NCBI GenBank assembly: GCA_913062645.1
Contig: CAJXVW010000001.1
Coordinates: forward strand, 868,001-932,000
DNA length: 64,000 bases
From: an uncultured Mycoplasmatota bacterium
GTDB lineage: Bacteria > Bacillota_I > Bacilli_A > Izemoplasmatales > Izemoplasmataceae
Direction: 5' to 3'
Shown here: positions 28,812-37,680 of the stretch, one piece after another
Numbering within the stretch: the stretch's first letter is position 1
Layout of the letters: the number at the start of each line of letters is the position of its first letter
Notes under the pieces: model-generated
The model's database searches: none
What the model was told of the DNA's origin: nothing
Seen by the model: only the letters and a program-made list of their open reading frames with translations
Translations under genes and position numbers: made by a program

Positions 28812-28840
28812 TTCAAATTCTCAAAATAATTTGATACAAT
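28812..28840 (+). promoter_or_regulatory. Promoter of glpK
   Basis: TTCAAA (28812-28817) and TACAAT (28835-28840) are 17 bases apart, with TGA extending the -10. It diverges from the hydrolase promoter. Confidence 0.55.
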
Positions 28841-28859
28841 AGAATCTAGAGGTGATTCG

Positions 28860-30350
28860 ATGAAACCGTATGTGCTGGCGATCGATCAGGGAACGACATC
28901 AAGCCGGTCGATCCTGTTTGATCAACAAGGCAACATCGTCGCGACCAGTCAACGTGAAATCGAGATGATTTACGACCACGAGAACGCCGTCGAACAGAAC
29001 GCCTACGACATCTGGAGCACGGTCCTCTCGACGATGGCCGACGCGATGTTGAAGGCCGACGTGTCGCCGGCCGAAATTCATTCGATTGGCATCACCAATC
29101 AGCGTGAAACGACAATTCTGTGGGACCGTCGCACCGGCAAGGCCGTCTACAAGGCAATCGTCTGGCAGTCCAAGCAAAGCGACGGTATCTGTCAGGAACT
29201 CAAAGCCGCCGGGCATCAGGAACTCTTCCACGAGCGTACGGGGCTGCTCATCGATCCCTATTTCAGCGCGACCAAGATCAAATGGGTGCTGGACAACGTC
29301 GATGGCGTCCGCAAACTGATGGACGACGGCAATCTGATGTTCGGCACCGTCGACACCTGGCTTTTGTACAAACTGTCCGGTCACAAGGTCCACAAGACCG
29401 ATCATACCAACGCCTCGCGGACACTGCTGTACGACATCTTCAAGCGGCAGTGGGACCAGGATATTTTGCAGGTGTTGGACATCGATCCCGCGATTCTGCC
29501 GGAAGTCTGCGACTCCAACAGCATCTTCGGTACGACCACGGCGGCCACGTTCTTCGGACACGAAGTCCCGATCGCGGGCGTGCTGGGCGACCAGCAGGCG
29601 GCGCTCTTCGGACAACTTTGTCTGGACAAAGGCGCGATCAAGAACACCTATGGCACCGGCTGTTTCATGCTGATGAACACCGGTCCGACCCCGACATTGT
29701 CCGATCAGGGCTTGCTGACGACGATCGCCTACTCGATCGACGGACAAGTCACCTATGCCCTCGAAGGCAGCGTGTTCGTCGCCGGCAGTGCCGTGCAGTG
29801 GCTGCGCGACGGACTGTCGTTCTTCGAACATTCGGAAGACAGCGAAGCCCTCGCGACCAGCGTCGACACCAATTACGGCGTCTATGTCGTCCCCGCCTTC
29901 GTCGGTCTTGGAACCCCGTATTGGGACACCGCCGCCAAAGGGGCGATGTTCGGTCTCACGCGCGGTACGACCAAGGCCCACATCACCCGCGCGACGCTCG
30001 AAAGCCTCGCTTATCAGACCAAAGACATCATCGATGTCATGGCCAGTGAATCGGGGATTCATCCCAGTTTCCTGAAAGTCGACGGCGGTGCATCCAACAA
30101 CAACTTCCTGATGCAGTTTCAGAGCGATCTCTTGGCAATCGACATCCGTCGTCCGCGGATCAGCGAATCGACGGCCCTGGGTGCCGCCTACATGAGCGGG
30201 CTGGCCACCGGATTCTACCCATCCCTGGAGTATCTCCGCCAGCACGAAGACATCGAACGGCGATTCACCCCGGCGATGACCGACGAAATGCGCCAGAAAC
30301 TCTATGGGCAATGGCAGAAGGCGGTCGCCGCCACACGCCATTTCAAGTGA
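28860..30350 (+). CDS. glpK: Glycerol kinase
   Basis: GlpK phosphorylates glycerol with ATP to glycerol-3-phosphate. The 496-residue FGGY-family protein has the N-terminal ATPase loop AIDQGTTSSRSILFD, the signature GITNQRETTILWDRRTGK, and the second-domain GTPYWDTAAKGAMFGLTRGT and KVDGGASNNNFLMQFQSD. AGAGGTGA precedes the ATG. No glycerol facilitator or glycerophosphate oxidase gene is adjacent. Confidence 0.98.
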   Translation: MKPYVLAIDQGTTSSRSILFDQQGNIVATSQREIEMIYDHENAVEQNAYDIWSTVLSTMADAMLKADVSPAEIHSIGITNQRETTILWDRRTGKAVYKAIVWQSKQSDGICQELKAAGHQELFHERTGLLIDPYFSATKIKWVLDNVDGVRKLMDDGNLMFGTVDTWLLYKLSGHKVHKTDHTNASRTLLYDIFKRQWDQDILQVLDIDPAILPEVCDSNSIFGTTTAATFFGHEVPIAGVLGDQQAALFGQLCLDKGAIKNTYGTGCFMLMNTGPTPTLSDQGLLTTIAYSIDGQVTYALEGSVFVAGSAVQWLRDGLSFFEHSEDSEALATSVDTNYGVYVVPAFVGLGTPYWDTAAKGAMFGLTRGTTKAHITRATLESLAYQTKDIIDVMASESGIHPSFLKVDGGASNNNFLMQFQSDLLAIDIRRPRISESTALGAAYMSGLATGFYPSLEYLRQHEDIERRFTPAMTDEMRQKLYGQWQKAVAATRHFK

Positions 30351-30368
30351 TCATTTTGTGAGGAAATG

Positions 30369-30397
30369 TTTTCAATTCCCCGGTTTTGGGGTATAAT
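30369..30397 (+). promoter_or_regulatory. Promoter of the DUF3137-lemA operon
   Basis: A weak TTTTCA (30369-30374) is 17 bases from a perfect TATAAT (30392-30397). Confidence 0.5.
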
Positions 30398-30416
30398 GAA
30401 TCAAGGGTGAACAAAC

Positions 30417-31283
30417 ATGGACAAATTCGAACAATACAACCGCATCAAAGTGCAAGCGGAAAACAAGGTCAAGATCGGCGGCATCGTCGCCATCATCGGT
30501 GCGTTGCTGATGATTGCCGGAATGACCGTGACGACGGTGCTCGCCGTCATCGCGATCATTGCCGGGCTGACGTATGCGATCATCGGCTTTTCCGCGTTTT
30601 CATCGCTAGGCAAACAATTCAAAGTCGAAGTGTTGACGGATCTGGTCGGCACCTTCGTCGACAACGGCCGGTTTGATCCCAATCGGGGATTGAGCCAGGG
30701 CGATGTCTACGCCACCGAGTTCCTCAAGCGCGCCGATCGGTTCCATACGGAGGATTTTCTGAGCGGTTCGATGGACGGCGTCAACTTCGAATCCTCGGAC
30801 GTCAAGCTCGAAGAGCGCCACGTCGAGCACACGAAGAACGGAACGCGGACCTATTACGAGACGTATTTCCTTGGCCGCGTGTTCATCTTCGACTTCAACA
30901 AGGCGTTTGAAGGCTATCTGCAGGTGCTCGAGAAGGGACGTCCCGTCAAGAATCGCGGCTACAACAAAGTCAAACTTGAGAGCATCGACTTCAATAAGAA
31001 GTTCAAGACCTACGCAACCAGCGATCACAGTGCGTTCTACGTGCTCACCCCGCATTTCATGGAAGCGCTCATGGACTTCGAGAAGAACAATCGTGGCAAG
31101 ATCAGTTTCTCGTTCCTCGACACCAAACTGTACATCGGCATCAACAACTTCCGCGACACCTTCGAACTGCGCATGTTCCGTCCGCTCGATCAACGCATCT
31201 TCGACGAGTTCAAGCGCGATTTGCTGGTGATCAAGGAAGTCATCACCGAACTGCGTCTGAACAACAACATATTCAAGAAATAG
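30417..31283 (+). CDS. DUF3137 family membrane protein
   Basis: A 288-residue protein with two N-terminal membrane helices close together (residues about 19-60, GGIVAIIGALLMIAGMTV and LAVIAIIAGLTYAIIGF) and a large cytoplasmic or surface domain. SGSMDGVNFESSDVKLEERH and RVFIFDFNKAF match DUF3137. It is 17 bases upstream of lemA, the common gene pair for this family. The pair's function is unknown. Confidence 0.87.
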   Translation: MDKFEQYNRIKVQAENKVKIGGIVAIIGALLMIAGMTVTTVLAVIAIIAGLTYAIIGFSAFSSLGKQFKVEVLTDLVGTFVDNGRFDPNRGLSQGDVYATEFLKRADRFHTEDFLSGSMDGVNFESSDVKLEERHVEHTKNGTRTYYETYFLGRVFIFDFNKAFEGYLQVLEKGRPVKNRGYNKVKLESIDFNKKFKTYATSDHSAFYVLTPHFMEALMDFEKNNRGKISFSFLDTKLYIGINNFRDTFELRMFRPLDQRIFDEFKRDLLVIKEVITELRLNNNIFKK

Positions 31284-31300
31284 AAAAAGGAGTGAAGTGA

Positions 31301-31864
31301 ATGAATCCCCTAGTAGTGGTATTGCTTGTCATAGTGGCCCTCGTCATAATCGTCGGCCTGTGGTACATCGGAACCATGAACTCGCTGCGTCAGCTCGAAG
31401 TCAAGGTCGACGAAGCCGAAAGCGGCATCGACGTTGCACTGACCAAGCGGTTCGACGTTCTGACGAAACTCGTCAACACCGTCAAAGGTTACGCCAAACA
31501 CGAAGCCGAAACCTTTGAAAAAGTCACCAAATGGCGTGCCGGACTGCCCAAGGACTTATCCTTGGAACAGAAGCAGGAATTCATGACTAAGATGGATGCC
31601 GTGCAATCGGGCATCAACGTCGCCGTCGAAGCCTATCCCGATCTCAAGGCCGAGAAATCGTTTCTGAACCTGCAGCAGAACATCACCGATGTCGAAGAGC
31701 ACCTGCAGGCGGCAAGACGCCTGTACAACGCCAATGTCTCGACGATCAACTCCCGCATCGTCACGTTCCCGACGTCGATCGTCGCGAACATGATCGGCAT
31801 GACCAAGAAGGAGTTCTTCGAAGCCGAAGTGTCGAAACGCGAAGACGTCGAAATCAGTTTCTGA
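31301..31864 (+). CDS. lemA: LemA family protein
   Basis: A 187-residue protein with an N-terminal membrane anchor (residues about 4-24) and an alpha-helical domain outside or inside the membrane. It carries the LemA hallmarks: SLRQLEVKVDEAESGIDVALTKRFD and a C-terminal VEEHLQAARRLYNANVSTINSRI followed by FPTSIVANM. AAAAGGAGTG precedes the ATG. The role of the family is not established. Confidence 0.95.
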   Translation: MNPLVVVLLVIVALVIIVGLWYIGTMNSLRQLEVKVDEAESGIDVALTKRFDVLTKLVNTVKGYAKHEAETFEKVTKWRAGLPKDLSLEQKQEFMTKMDAVQSGINVAVEAYPDLKAEKSFLNLQQNITDVEEHLQAARRLYNANVSTINSRIVTFPTSIVANMIGMTKKEFFEAEVSKREDVEISF

Positions 31865-31930
31865 CAATTCTTCGATACGACCGCATTTGGATACAATTAC
31901 ATCTGATTTGCATCCAAAACAAGTGCATTT

Positions 31931-31980
31931 GAACGAACAACAACGCGATGTGATACAATCGCGTTGTTTTGTTCGTTTTT
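31931..31980 (+). terminator. Strong terminator after lemA
   Basis: A long hairpin pairs GAACGAACAACAACGCGAT with ATCGCGTTG-TT-TTGTTCGTT (2-base bulge), loop GTGATACA, tail TTT. It lies about 65 bases beyond the lemA stop. Confidence 0.85.
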
Positions 31981-32017
31981 CGGCAACAAAACGCATGCGA
32001 CAACCCGCTCCTGAGTG

Positions 32018-32026
32018 TGGTATACT
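32018..32026 (+). promoter_or_regulatory. Extended -10 promoter of the ssb gene
   Basis: TGGTATACT lies 22 bases before the ssb ATG; the -35 is poor. Confidence 0.45.
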
Positions 32027-32047
32027 CCTGACACAAGGAGGTTGTTC

Positions 32048-32401
32048 ATGCTCAATCAAGTCATTCTCGTCGGTCGTCTCGTCTACGACCCGGAACTGCG
32101 CACGCTCGACGACGGGCGCAACGTCACGACCATCACGCTCGCCATTCAGCGCAACTACAAAAACGCCGAAACCGGGGAGTACGATACCGACTTCATCCGT
32201 TGCACGCTGTGGAGCGGCATCGCCGAAAGCACCGTGACGTACTGTCAGAAGGGCTCGGTGGTCGGCATCAAGGCCCGGCTCGCGCAGCGTCACTTCGAAT
32301 ACGAAGACGGCAAATCGTTCAGTTATCCGGAAGTGATCGCCGAGAAGATCACGTTCATCAACACCAAACCAGGCAACAATGGCAAAACGGAAAAAGTGTG
32401 A
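32048..32401 (+). CDS. Single-stranded DNA-binding protein, short form without acidic tail
   Basis: A 117-residue OB-fold SSB (MLNQVILVGRLVYDPELRTL, TDFIRCTLWSG, KGSVVGIKARL). It stops soon after the OB fold with NTKPGNNGKTEKV. The glycine-rich linker and acidic DDDLPF-type tail that recruit partner proteins are missing. It resembles accessory SSBs such as Bacillus SsbB, and is not in the usual rpsF-ssb-rpsR cluster. It has its own promoter and a strong AAGGAGG; a longer in-frame reading from 32015 would run through that promoter. Confidence 0.9.
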   Translation: MLNQVILVGRLVYDPELRTLDDGRNVTTITLAIQRNYKNAETGEYDTDFIRCTLWSGIAESTVTYCQKGSVVGIKARLAQRHFEYEDGKSFSYPEVIAEKITFINTKPGNNGKTEKV

Positions 32402-32414
32402 AAGCACTTTTTTT
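32391..32414 (+). terminator. Terminator of ssb
   Basis: AAAAAGTGT-GAAA-GCACTTTTT followed by TT; it overlaps the last codons of ssb. Confidence 0.85.
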
Positions 32415-32453
32415 GTTTTCTTTGCCATTTGTATTTTTATTGCAATGGTCTTT

Positions 32454-32462
32454 TGATATAAT
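32454..32462 (+). promoter_or_regulatory. Extended -10 promoter of the small membrane protein-thyA operon
   Basis: TGATATAAT; the -35 region is only T-rich. Confidence 0.45.
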
Positions 32463-32492
32463 GATGTATAGCTAGAACCCATGGGTGATCGC

Positions 32493-32813
32493 ATGGCCAA
32501 CCAACCCGACAACCGCACTCGTCTCGAGCGCTTCATGGACAGCCGCTTTGTCTTGTGGCTGAAAACCAACGTTTTCGTCAAGGAAATGTTTTTGTACATT
32601 TTGATTGCCGCGATCATCTTCTACATACCGCTGTGGATTGCGATCTATTACGCCGAGGCGACCGGCAACGACTATCTCTATGGCGTCGGCATCGCCTACA
32701 TCGCCTTCTGGGCCGGCCCATTCACGCCGACGATTCCGATCATCTTCGGCATCGCCATCTTCCTCAAACAGCTCATCAAATGGATTTTCGGAAAGCGAAG
32801 TGATGAAAAGTGA
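32493..32813 (+). CDS. Small membrane protein upstream of thyA, unknown
   Basis: A protein of about 106 residues with a basic N-terminus ([16 protein letters not shown]), two membrane helices ([23 protein letters not shown] and a region around [16 protein letters not shown]) and a charged end. ATG 32493 is chosen because GGTGAT lies just ahead; ATG 32481 is possible. Its stop overlaps the thyA GTG start by 4 bases, so it should be translated with thyA. I do not recognise the family. Confidence 0.7.
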   Translation: MANQPDNRTRLERFMDSRFVLWLKTNVFVKEMFLYILIAAIIFYIPLWIAIYYAEATGNDYLYGVGIAYIAFWAGPFTPTIPIIFGIAIFLKQLIKWIFGKRSDEK

Positions 32814-33691
32814 AACAATACCATGACCTGTTGCAGCACATTCTCGACCATGGCACTCCCAAAGCCGACCGCACCGGTACCGGCACCATCAGCGTGTTCG
32901 GCTATCAGATGCGCTTCGATCTTCAAGATGGCTTTCCGTTGATGACGACCAAGAAAGTTCACCTCAAATCGATCATCCATGAACTGCTGTGGTTCATCGC
33001 CGGTGACACGAACATCCGCTACCTCGTCCAACACGGAGTGCGGATTTGGAATGAGTGGCCGTTCGCCCGCTATCAGAAGTCCCCTGACTATCAGGGTGAA
33101 ACCATGAAAGAGTTCATTGAAACAATCAAAGAAGACCCTGAGTTCGCCGCCAAGCATGGCGATCTTGGTCCCGTATACGGCCGCCAGTGGCGGCATTTCG
33201 AAGGTCCTGACGGACGCTTTGTCGACCAACTCCAGACGGTCATCGAGCAAATCAAAACCAATCCCGGTTCCCGGCGCCTGATTGTCAACGCCTGGAATCC
33301 GCCGTTGATCGGTGACATGGCGCTTCCGCCCTGTCACATGATGTTTCAGTTCTACATCAATGACGGCAAACTGAGCTGTCAACTGTACCAACGCAGCGCC
33401 GACACCTTTCTCGGTGTTCCGTTCAACATCGCCAGTTATGCCCTGTTGACGATGATGGTCGCGCAGGTCACCGGGCTCGCGCCCGGTGAGTTCGTGCACA
33501 CCTTGGGCGACACGCACATCTACAACGATCATCTCGACCAGGTGCGCACCCAGCTCGCCCGAACGCCGCGCGCGCTGCCGCGGATGATGCTCAACCCCGC
33601 GATTACCGACATCACGGCCTTCACCTACGACGATTTCCATCTCGAAGGGTACGATCCCTATCCGGCGATTCGCGCCAAGGTGAGCGTCTGA
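32810..33691 (+). CDS. thyA: Thymidylate synthase ThyA
   Basis: ThyA methylates dUMP to dTMP with methylene-tetrahydrofolate. The 293-residue protein has the catalytic cysteine in [11 protein letters not shown] (C175), the YGRQWR loop, [17 protein letters not shown] and THIYNDHL. It keeps the long insertion around residues 80-120 found in Lactobacillus/Staphylococcus-type ThyA. The start is GTG inside the preceding gene's stop (GTGA). The folA gene overlaps its stop (TGATG), an operon that regenerates the dihydrofolate ThyA makes. Confidence 0.97.
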   Translation: MKQYHDLLQHILDHGTPKADRTGTGTISVFGYQMRFDLQDGFPLMTTKKVHLKSIIHELLWFIAGDTNIRYLVQHGVRIWNEWPFARYQKSPDYQGETMKEFIETIKEDPEFAAKHGDLGPVYGRQWRHFEGPDGRFVDQLQTVIEQIKTNPGSRRLIVNAWNPPLIGDMALPPCHMMFQFYINDGKLSCQLYQRSADTFLGVPFNIASYALLTMMVAQVTGLAPGEFVHTLGDTHIYNDHLDQVRTQLARTPRALPRMMLNPAITDITAFTYDDFHLEGYDPYPAIRAKVSV

Positions 33692-34164
33692 TGATCAATC
33701 TCATCGTGGCGATCGCCAACAACGGCGTGATCGGCAACGGCAATCAGTTGCCATGGCACTATCCGGAAGACCTCGCGTATTTCAAAGAAACGACCATGGG
33801 CCAGACCGTCCTGATGGGCGAAGCAACGTTCCGCTCGATACTCGACTACCTCGGCAAGCCGTTGCCGGGGCGTCACAGCGTCGTCGCCTCGCAAAGCGGT
33901 TTCGCCTATCCCGGTGTTACCGTCACCGATGACGTCGTTTCGTATTTGGAACAGTTCCCTCAAGAAGACGACATCTTCATCATCGGCGGCAAGACGATTT
34001 ATGAGTTGACGATCGATCTCGCCGAGCGACTCTACATCACCCACATCGATCGCGATTACGATGGGGATGTGACCCTGGCTCCGATTGACTATGACAAGTA
34101 TGAGATCATTTCCGAGCGTCAATCCGGCGAACTGCGTTTCGTCGTGTACGAAAGGAGAGGATGA
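33691..34164 (+). CDS. folA: Dihydrofolate reductase
   Basis: A 157-residue dihydrofolate reductase. Seen are the N-terminal [23 protein letters not shown], the catalytic acid in YPEDLAYFK (about D26), the NADPH-binding GRHSVVAS and IIGGKTIYE. One base of overlap with thyA (TGATG) implies coupling. The usual MGRKTWESI motif is here MGEATFRSI, a mild divergence at the cofactor loop. The trimethoprim phenotype cannot be inferred. Confidence 0.95.
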   Translation: MINLIVAIANNGVIGNGNQLPWHYPEDLAYFKETTMGQTVLMGEATFRSILDYLGKPLPGRHSVVASQSGFAYPGVTVTDDVVSYLEQFPQEDDIFIIGGKTIYELTIDLAERLYITHIDRDYDGDVTLAPIDYDKYEIISERQSGELRFVVYERRG

Positions 34165-34165
34165 C

Positions 34166-34993
34166 ATGTTCATTCTCAGTTTCTATCTGTTTCTGTTCGG
34201 CTATGCAGCATTGCTGCTGTGGCTGTTTCCAGTCGGCTGGCTGGACTATGCCGATCCACTGTGGTACGTGTTCATCGCATTGTCGCTGCTGATCGGGTTC
34301 ATTGTTTCTTTTGCGACCCAATTGCTGATTCTCAAGATCGTCGGTGAGTTGCGCAAGAACAAAGGCATGAAGAACATGTTCAACCACCGCTTCGCCAACA
34401 GTCTCCTGAAACTGGGACTGCATCTCGCCCGGGTCAAGGTCATCGTCACCGGTCGCGAGAACATACCAAACAAGAATTTCATTTTGGTTTCCAATCATCA
34501 GGAGAACTATGACATCCTGATTTTGAAACCGATCTTCCAGGATCACCCGCTCAGTTTCATTGCCAAAGAAGCGCTTCGCAAACTGCCGATTTTCGGTCCG
34601 TGGATCGACTATCTGGGCAATGTGTTCATCTCCCGCGACGCCGATCGCAGTGCCGCCGAGAGCATCATCAAAGGCATTCGCAATTACAAGGACGGCATGT
34701 CCATGGGCATTTTCCCCGAAGGCAAGCGGTCATTCGGCAATGACATGATCGAGTTCAAAGCCGGTGCCTTCAAACTGGCGATGAAACCGAAAGCCGATTT
34801 GCTGATCGCCACCCAGTACGACACCTGCGCGATCTTCAAACGGTTCCCATGGCGACGTTACAAGGTCTATGTTCATGTCCATCCGATCATCCCTTACGAC
34901 CGATATAAGGATATGAACTCGCACGAACTGAGCGATTTCGTCAAAGCTGAAATCCAGGCTCAGCTCGATCGTTTCACCACGCAGTACAACTAA
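34166..34993 (+). CDS. 1-acyl-glycerol-3-phosphate acyltransferase-like (PlsC family)
   Basis: A 275-residue membrane-bound acyltransferase. Two hydrophobic helices occupy residues 1-65. The acceptor motif HX4D is HQENYD in LVSNHQENYD, and the glycerol-phosphate motif is FPEGKRS. NVFISRD and a later basic region also fit PlsC. AAAGGAGAGG precedes ATG 34166, one base after the folA stop, so it is the last gene of the thyA operon. Phosphatidic-acid synthesis is the most likely role. Confidence 0.92.
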   Translation: MFILSFYLFLFGYAALLLWLFPVGWLDYADPLWYVFIALSLLIGFIVSFATQLLILKIVGELRKNKGMKNMFNHRFANSLLKLGLHLARVKVIVTGRENIPNKNFILVSNHQENYDILILKPIFQDHPLSFIAKEALRKLPIFGPWIDYLGNVFISRDADRSAAESIIKGIRNYKDGMSMGIFPEGKRSFGNDMIEFKAGAFKLAMKPKADLLIATQYDTCAIFKRFPWRRYKVYVHVHPIIPYDRYKDMNSHELSDFVKAEIQAQLDRFTTQYN

Positions 34994-35013
34994 GAGGGTT
35001 CGCCCTCTTATTC
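34992..35013 (+). terminator. Terminator of the thyA operon
   Basis: AAGAGGG-TTCG-CCCTCTT with a poor tail (ATTC). The stop TAA supplies the first bases of the stem. Confidence 0.6.
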
Positions 35014-35026
35014 ATCTCGTCGGTTG

Positions 35027-35055
35027 TTCCCAACCACTCAAATTTGTTGTATAAT
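35027..35055 (+). promoter_or_regulatory. Promoter of pyrimidine nucleoside phosphorylase
   Basis: A weak TTCCCA (35027-35032) is 17 bases from TATAAT (35050-35055). Confidence 0.45.
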
Positions 35056-35078
35056 GATGTGTTCAAGGAGGAATTCCC

Positions 35079-36382
<1,304 letters not shown>

Positions 36383-36383
<1 letters not shown>

Positions 36384-36408
36384 GATTGCTCCCAGGCAAT
36401 CCTTTTTT
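36383..36408 (+). terminator. Terminator of pdp
   Basis: GGATTGC-TCCCAG-GCAATCC followed by TTTTTT; the stop codon's last base starts the stem. Confidence 0.85.
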
Positions 36409-36440
36409 CTTGCATAACGATATAATTTTGTATTCGAACT

Positions 36441-36449
36441 TGTTATAAT
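36441..36449 (+). promoter_or_regulatory. Extended -10 promoter of the small membrane protein
   Basis: TGTTATAAT, 22 bases before the ATG at 36472; no clear -35. Confidence 0.45.
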
Positions 36450-36471
36450 GAACGCATCGGGAGATGAGACC

Positions 36472-36834
36472 ATGGACAAACGCACCAATCGATTCAACAA
36501 ATGGGAGATCTGGCTGTTCCGCGTGCATCTGGGCATGATCGGGCTGGCGGTGGCGCTGTTTGGCATCATTCAGGTATTCAACGATCAACTGCGCGCGATC
36601 GCCGAAGCGCTGGGAGCGCTTGTGACCTTGCTTTTTTTCGTCGCGGCCATTTACATTCCGCTGACGATCATCCGGTTGATCCGCTATCTTGTCGTGTTCA
36701 AGGGCAAAGAAGGCGTGATCGGCATCAAGCGGACGGTCATCACGCTCTTCACCGGGCCGATCAGCGCCCTTGCCTACTACATACTTTTCTTCGTCATGGC
36801 GCTCGCCTTGTCATCATGTGAATTCAGTGGATAG
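36472..36834 (+). CDS. Small three-helix membrane protein, unknown
   Basis: A 120-residue protein with a basic N-terminus and three hydrophobic segments: about residues 19-36 (LGMIGLAVALFGIIQVF), 46-70 (ALGALVTLLFFVAAIYIPLTII) and 95-115 (ISALAYYILFFVMALALSS). GGGAGATGAG precedes ATG 36472. It stands alone before the TPP riboswitch. I do not recognise the family. Confidence 0.7.
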   Translation: MDKRTNRFNKWEIWLFRVHLGMIGLAVALFGIIQVFNDQLRAIAEALGALVTLLFFVAAIYIPLTIIRLIRYLVVFKGKEGVIGIKRTVITLFTGPISALAYYILFFVMALALSSCEFSG

Positions 36835-36837
36835 GAT

Positions 36838-36866
36838 TTGCCAAAGCGACCGTCTTGTGATATCAT
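36838..36866 (+). promoter_or_regulatory. Promoter of the TPP riboswitch-thiT transcript
   Basis: TTGCCA (36838-36843) and TATCAT (36861-36866) are 17 bases apart, with an extended -10 (TGATATCAT). Confidence 0.65.
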
Positions 36867-36881
36867 AAAACTACCATGAAA

Positions 36882-36966
36882 TCGGGGGAGCTCGGAGAAC
36901 CGGGCTGAGAGTATTCTTGGAACTAGAATAGACCTGACCTGATCTGGATAATGCCAGCGTAGGACG
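36882..36966 (+). ncRNA. TPP (thi-box) riboswitch
   Basis: The conserved thi-box blocks are present in order: GGGGGAGCTCGGAG, then GGGCTGAGAGT (36902-36912), a variable P3 hairpin, then ACCTGACCTGATCTGGATAA and GCCAGCGTAGGA (36953-36964). A terminator hairpin follows at 36984-37018 and then the thiamine transporter gene, so TPP binding is expected to stop transcription. Confidence 0.95.
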
Positions 36967-36983
36967 ATTGTATGCTTTCAATC

Positions 36984-37018
36984 AATTTGTCCTCGGTTTT
37001 GTGGACAAATTTTTATTT
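36984..37018 (+). terminator. TPP-controlled terminator
   Basis: AATTTGTCC pairs with GGACAAATT across a 10-base loop and is followed by TTTATTT. It lies between the aptamer and the thiT ribosome site. Confidence 0.8.
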
Positions 37019-37030
37019 GGAGGTCATCTC

Positions 37031-37579
37031 ATGCGTACCAAAGAACTGAGCGACATCGCGATTCTGATATCGGTCGCGGTTGTGCTCGAAGTATTTTTCA
37101 CCGGATTGGGAGCGTTTTTCCCGATCCTGCAGTTGCCCTATGGCGGGCGCATCTCGCTGTCGCTGTTGCCGCTGTTCATCATCACCTATCGTTACGGCAT
37201 GGCCAAGGGCGTGCTGGGCGGCGTGGTGTACGCGCTGTTCAACTTGTTGCTGGATGCCCAACTGTGGCACTGGGCGAGCCTGTTTCTCGATTACCTAGTC
37301 GCCTTTGGCGTGATCGGTCTCGGCTACGTCGGCATCACCCTCTTCGGCAAGAACAAGAAGGGCTTCGCGACGATGGTCGTGATCGGATCGTTCCTACGCT
37401 TTGTCTCACACTGGTTGAGTGGCTGGGTGCTGTTCGCCGAGTACATGCCGGAGAACTTCACCAATCCGCAACTGTATTCGCTCGTTTACAACGGCTACTA
37501 CATTCTCCCCAACACGATCCTCATCATCCTTGTCTCATTGGTTTTGTTCGACAGTGTCGTCGAACCCAAAAAGAACTGA
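37031..37579 (+). CDS. thiT: Thiamine transporter substrate-binding subunit ThiT (ECF type)
   Basis: A 182-residue membrane protein with about six helices. ThiT is the S-component that binds thiamine and works with the shared ECF energising module, which is not encoded here. GGRISLSLLPLFIITYRYG and FLRFVSHWLSGWVLFAEYMP match the thiamine-binding region of the family. The start is ATG 37031 behind TTGGAGG, after the riboswitch terminator; the longer reading from 36968 would begin before it. The TPP riboswitch supports the substrate. Confidence 0.95.
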   Translation: MRTKELSDIAILISVAVVLEVFFTGLGAFFPILQLPYGGRISLSLLPLFIITYRYGMAKGVLGGVVYALFNLLLDAQLWHWASLFLDYLVAFGVIGLGYVGITLFGKNKKGFATMVVIGSFLRFVSHWLSGWVLFAEYMPENFTNPQLYSLVYNGYYILPNTILIILVSLVLFDSVVEPKKN

Positions 37580-37605
37580 AAAAGCGCACATCGGTGCGCT
37601 TTTTT
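37579..37605 (+). terminator. Terminator of thiT
   Basis: AAAAAGCGCAC-ATCG-GTGCGCTTTTT followed by T. Confidence 0.9.
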
Positions 37606-37635
37606 AATGAAACATCTTTCACAAGGATTTTTCTT

Positions 37636-37662
37636 TTGATATCCGGTCATCTATTATATAAT
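37636..37662 (+). promoter_or_regulatory. Promoter of glgA-glgC
   Basis: TTGATA (37636-37641) is 15 bases from TATAAT (37657-37662); spacing is short, so the -35 assignment is uncertain. Confidence 0.4.
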
Positions 37663-37680
37663 GGAACTGGAGGTGGTTTC

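Noticed and set aside
28899-30341. Long open frame of 480 codons antisense to glpK, and similar ones antisense to pdp (34974-36569), glgA (37654-39123), nadB (52163-53662) and the coiled-coil gene (1989-3614).
   Set aside because: They mirror real genes and arise from the strong G/C bias at third codon positions; the sense genes have recognisable domains and ribosome sites.
37264-37680. N-terminal extension of glgA by about 139 codons.
   Set aside because: It runs through thiT in another frame, its terminator and the glgA promoter; the family start with [17 protein letters not shown] is at 37681.
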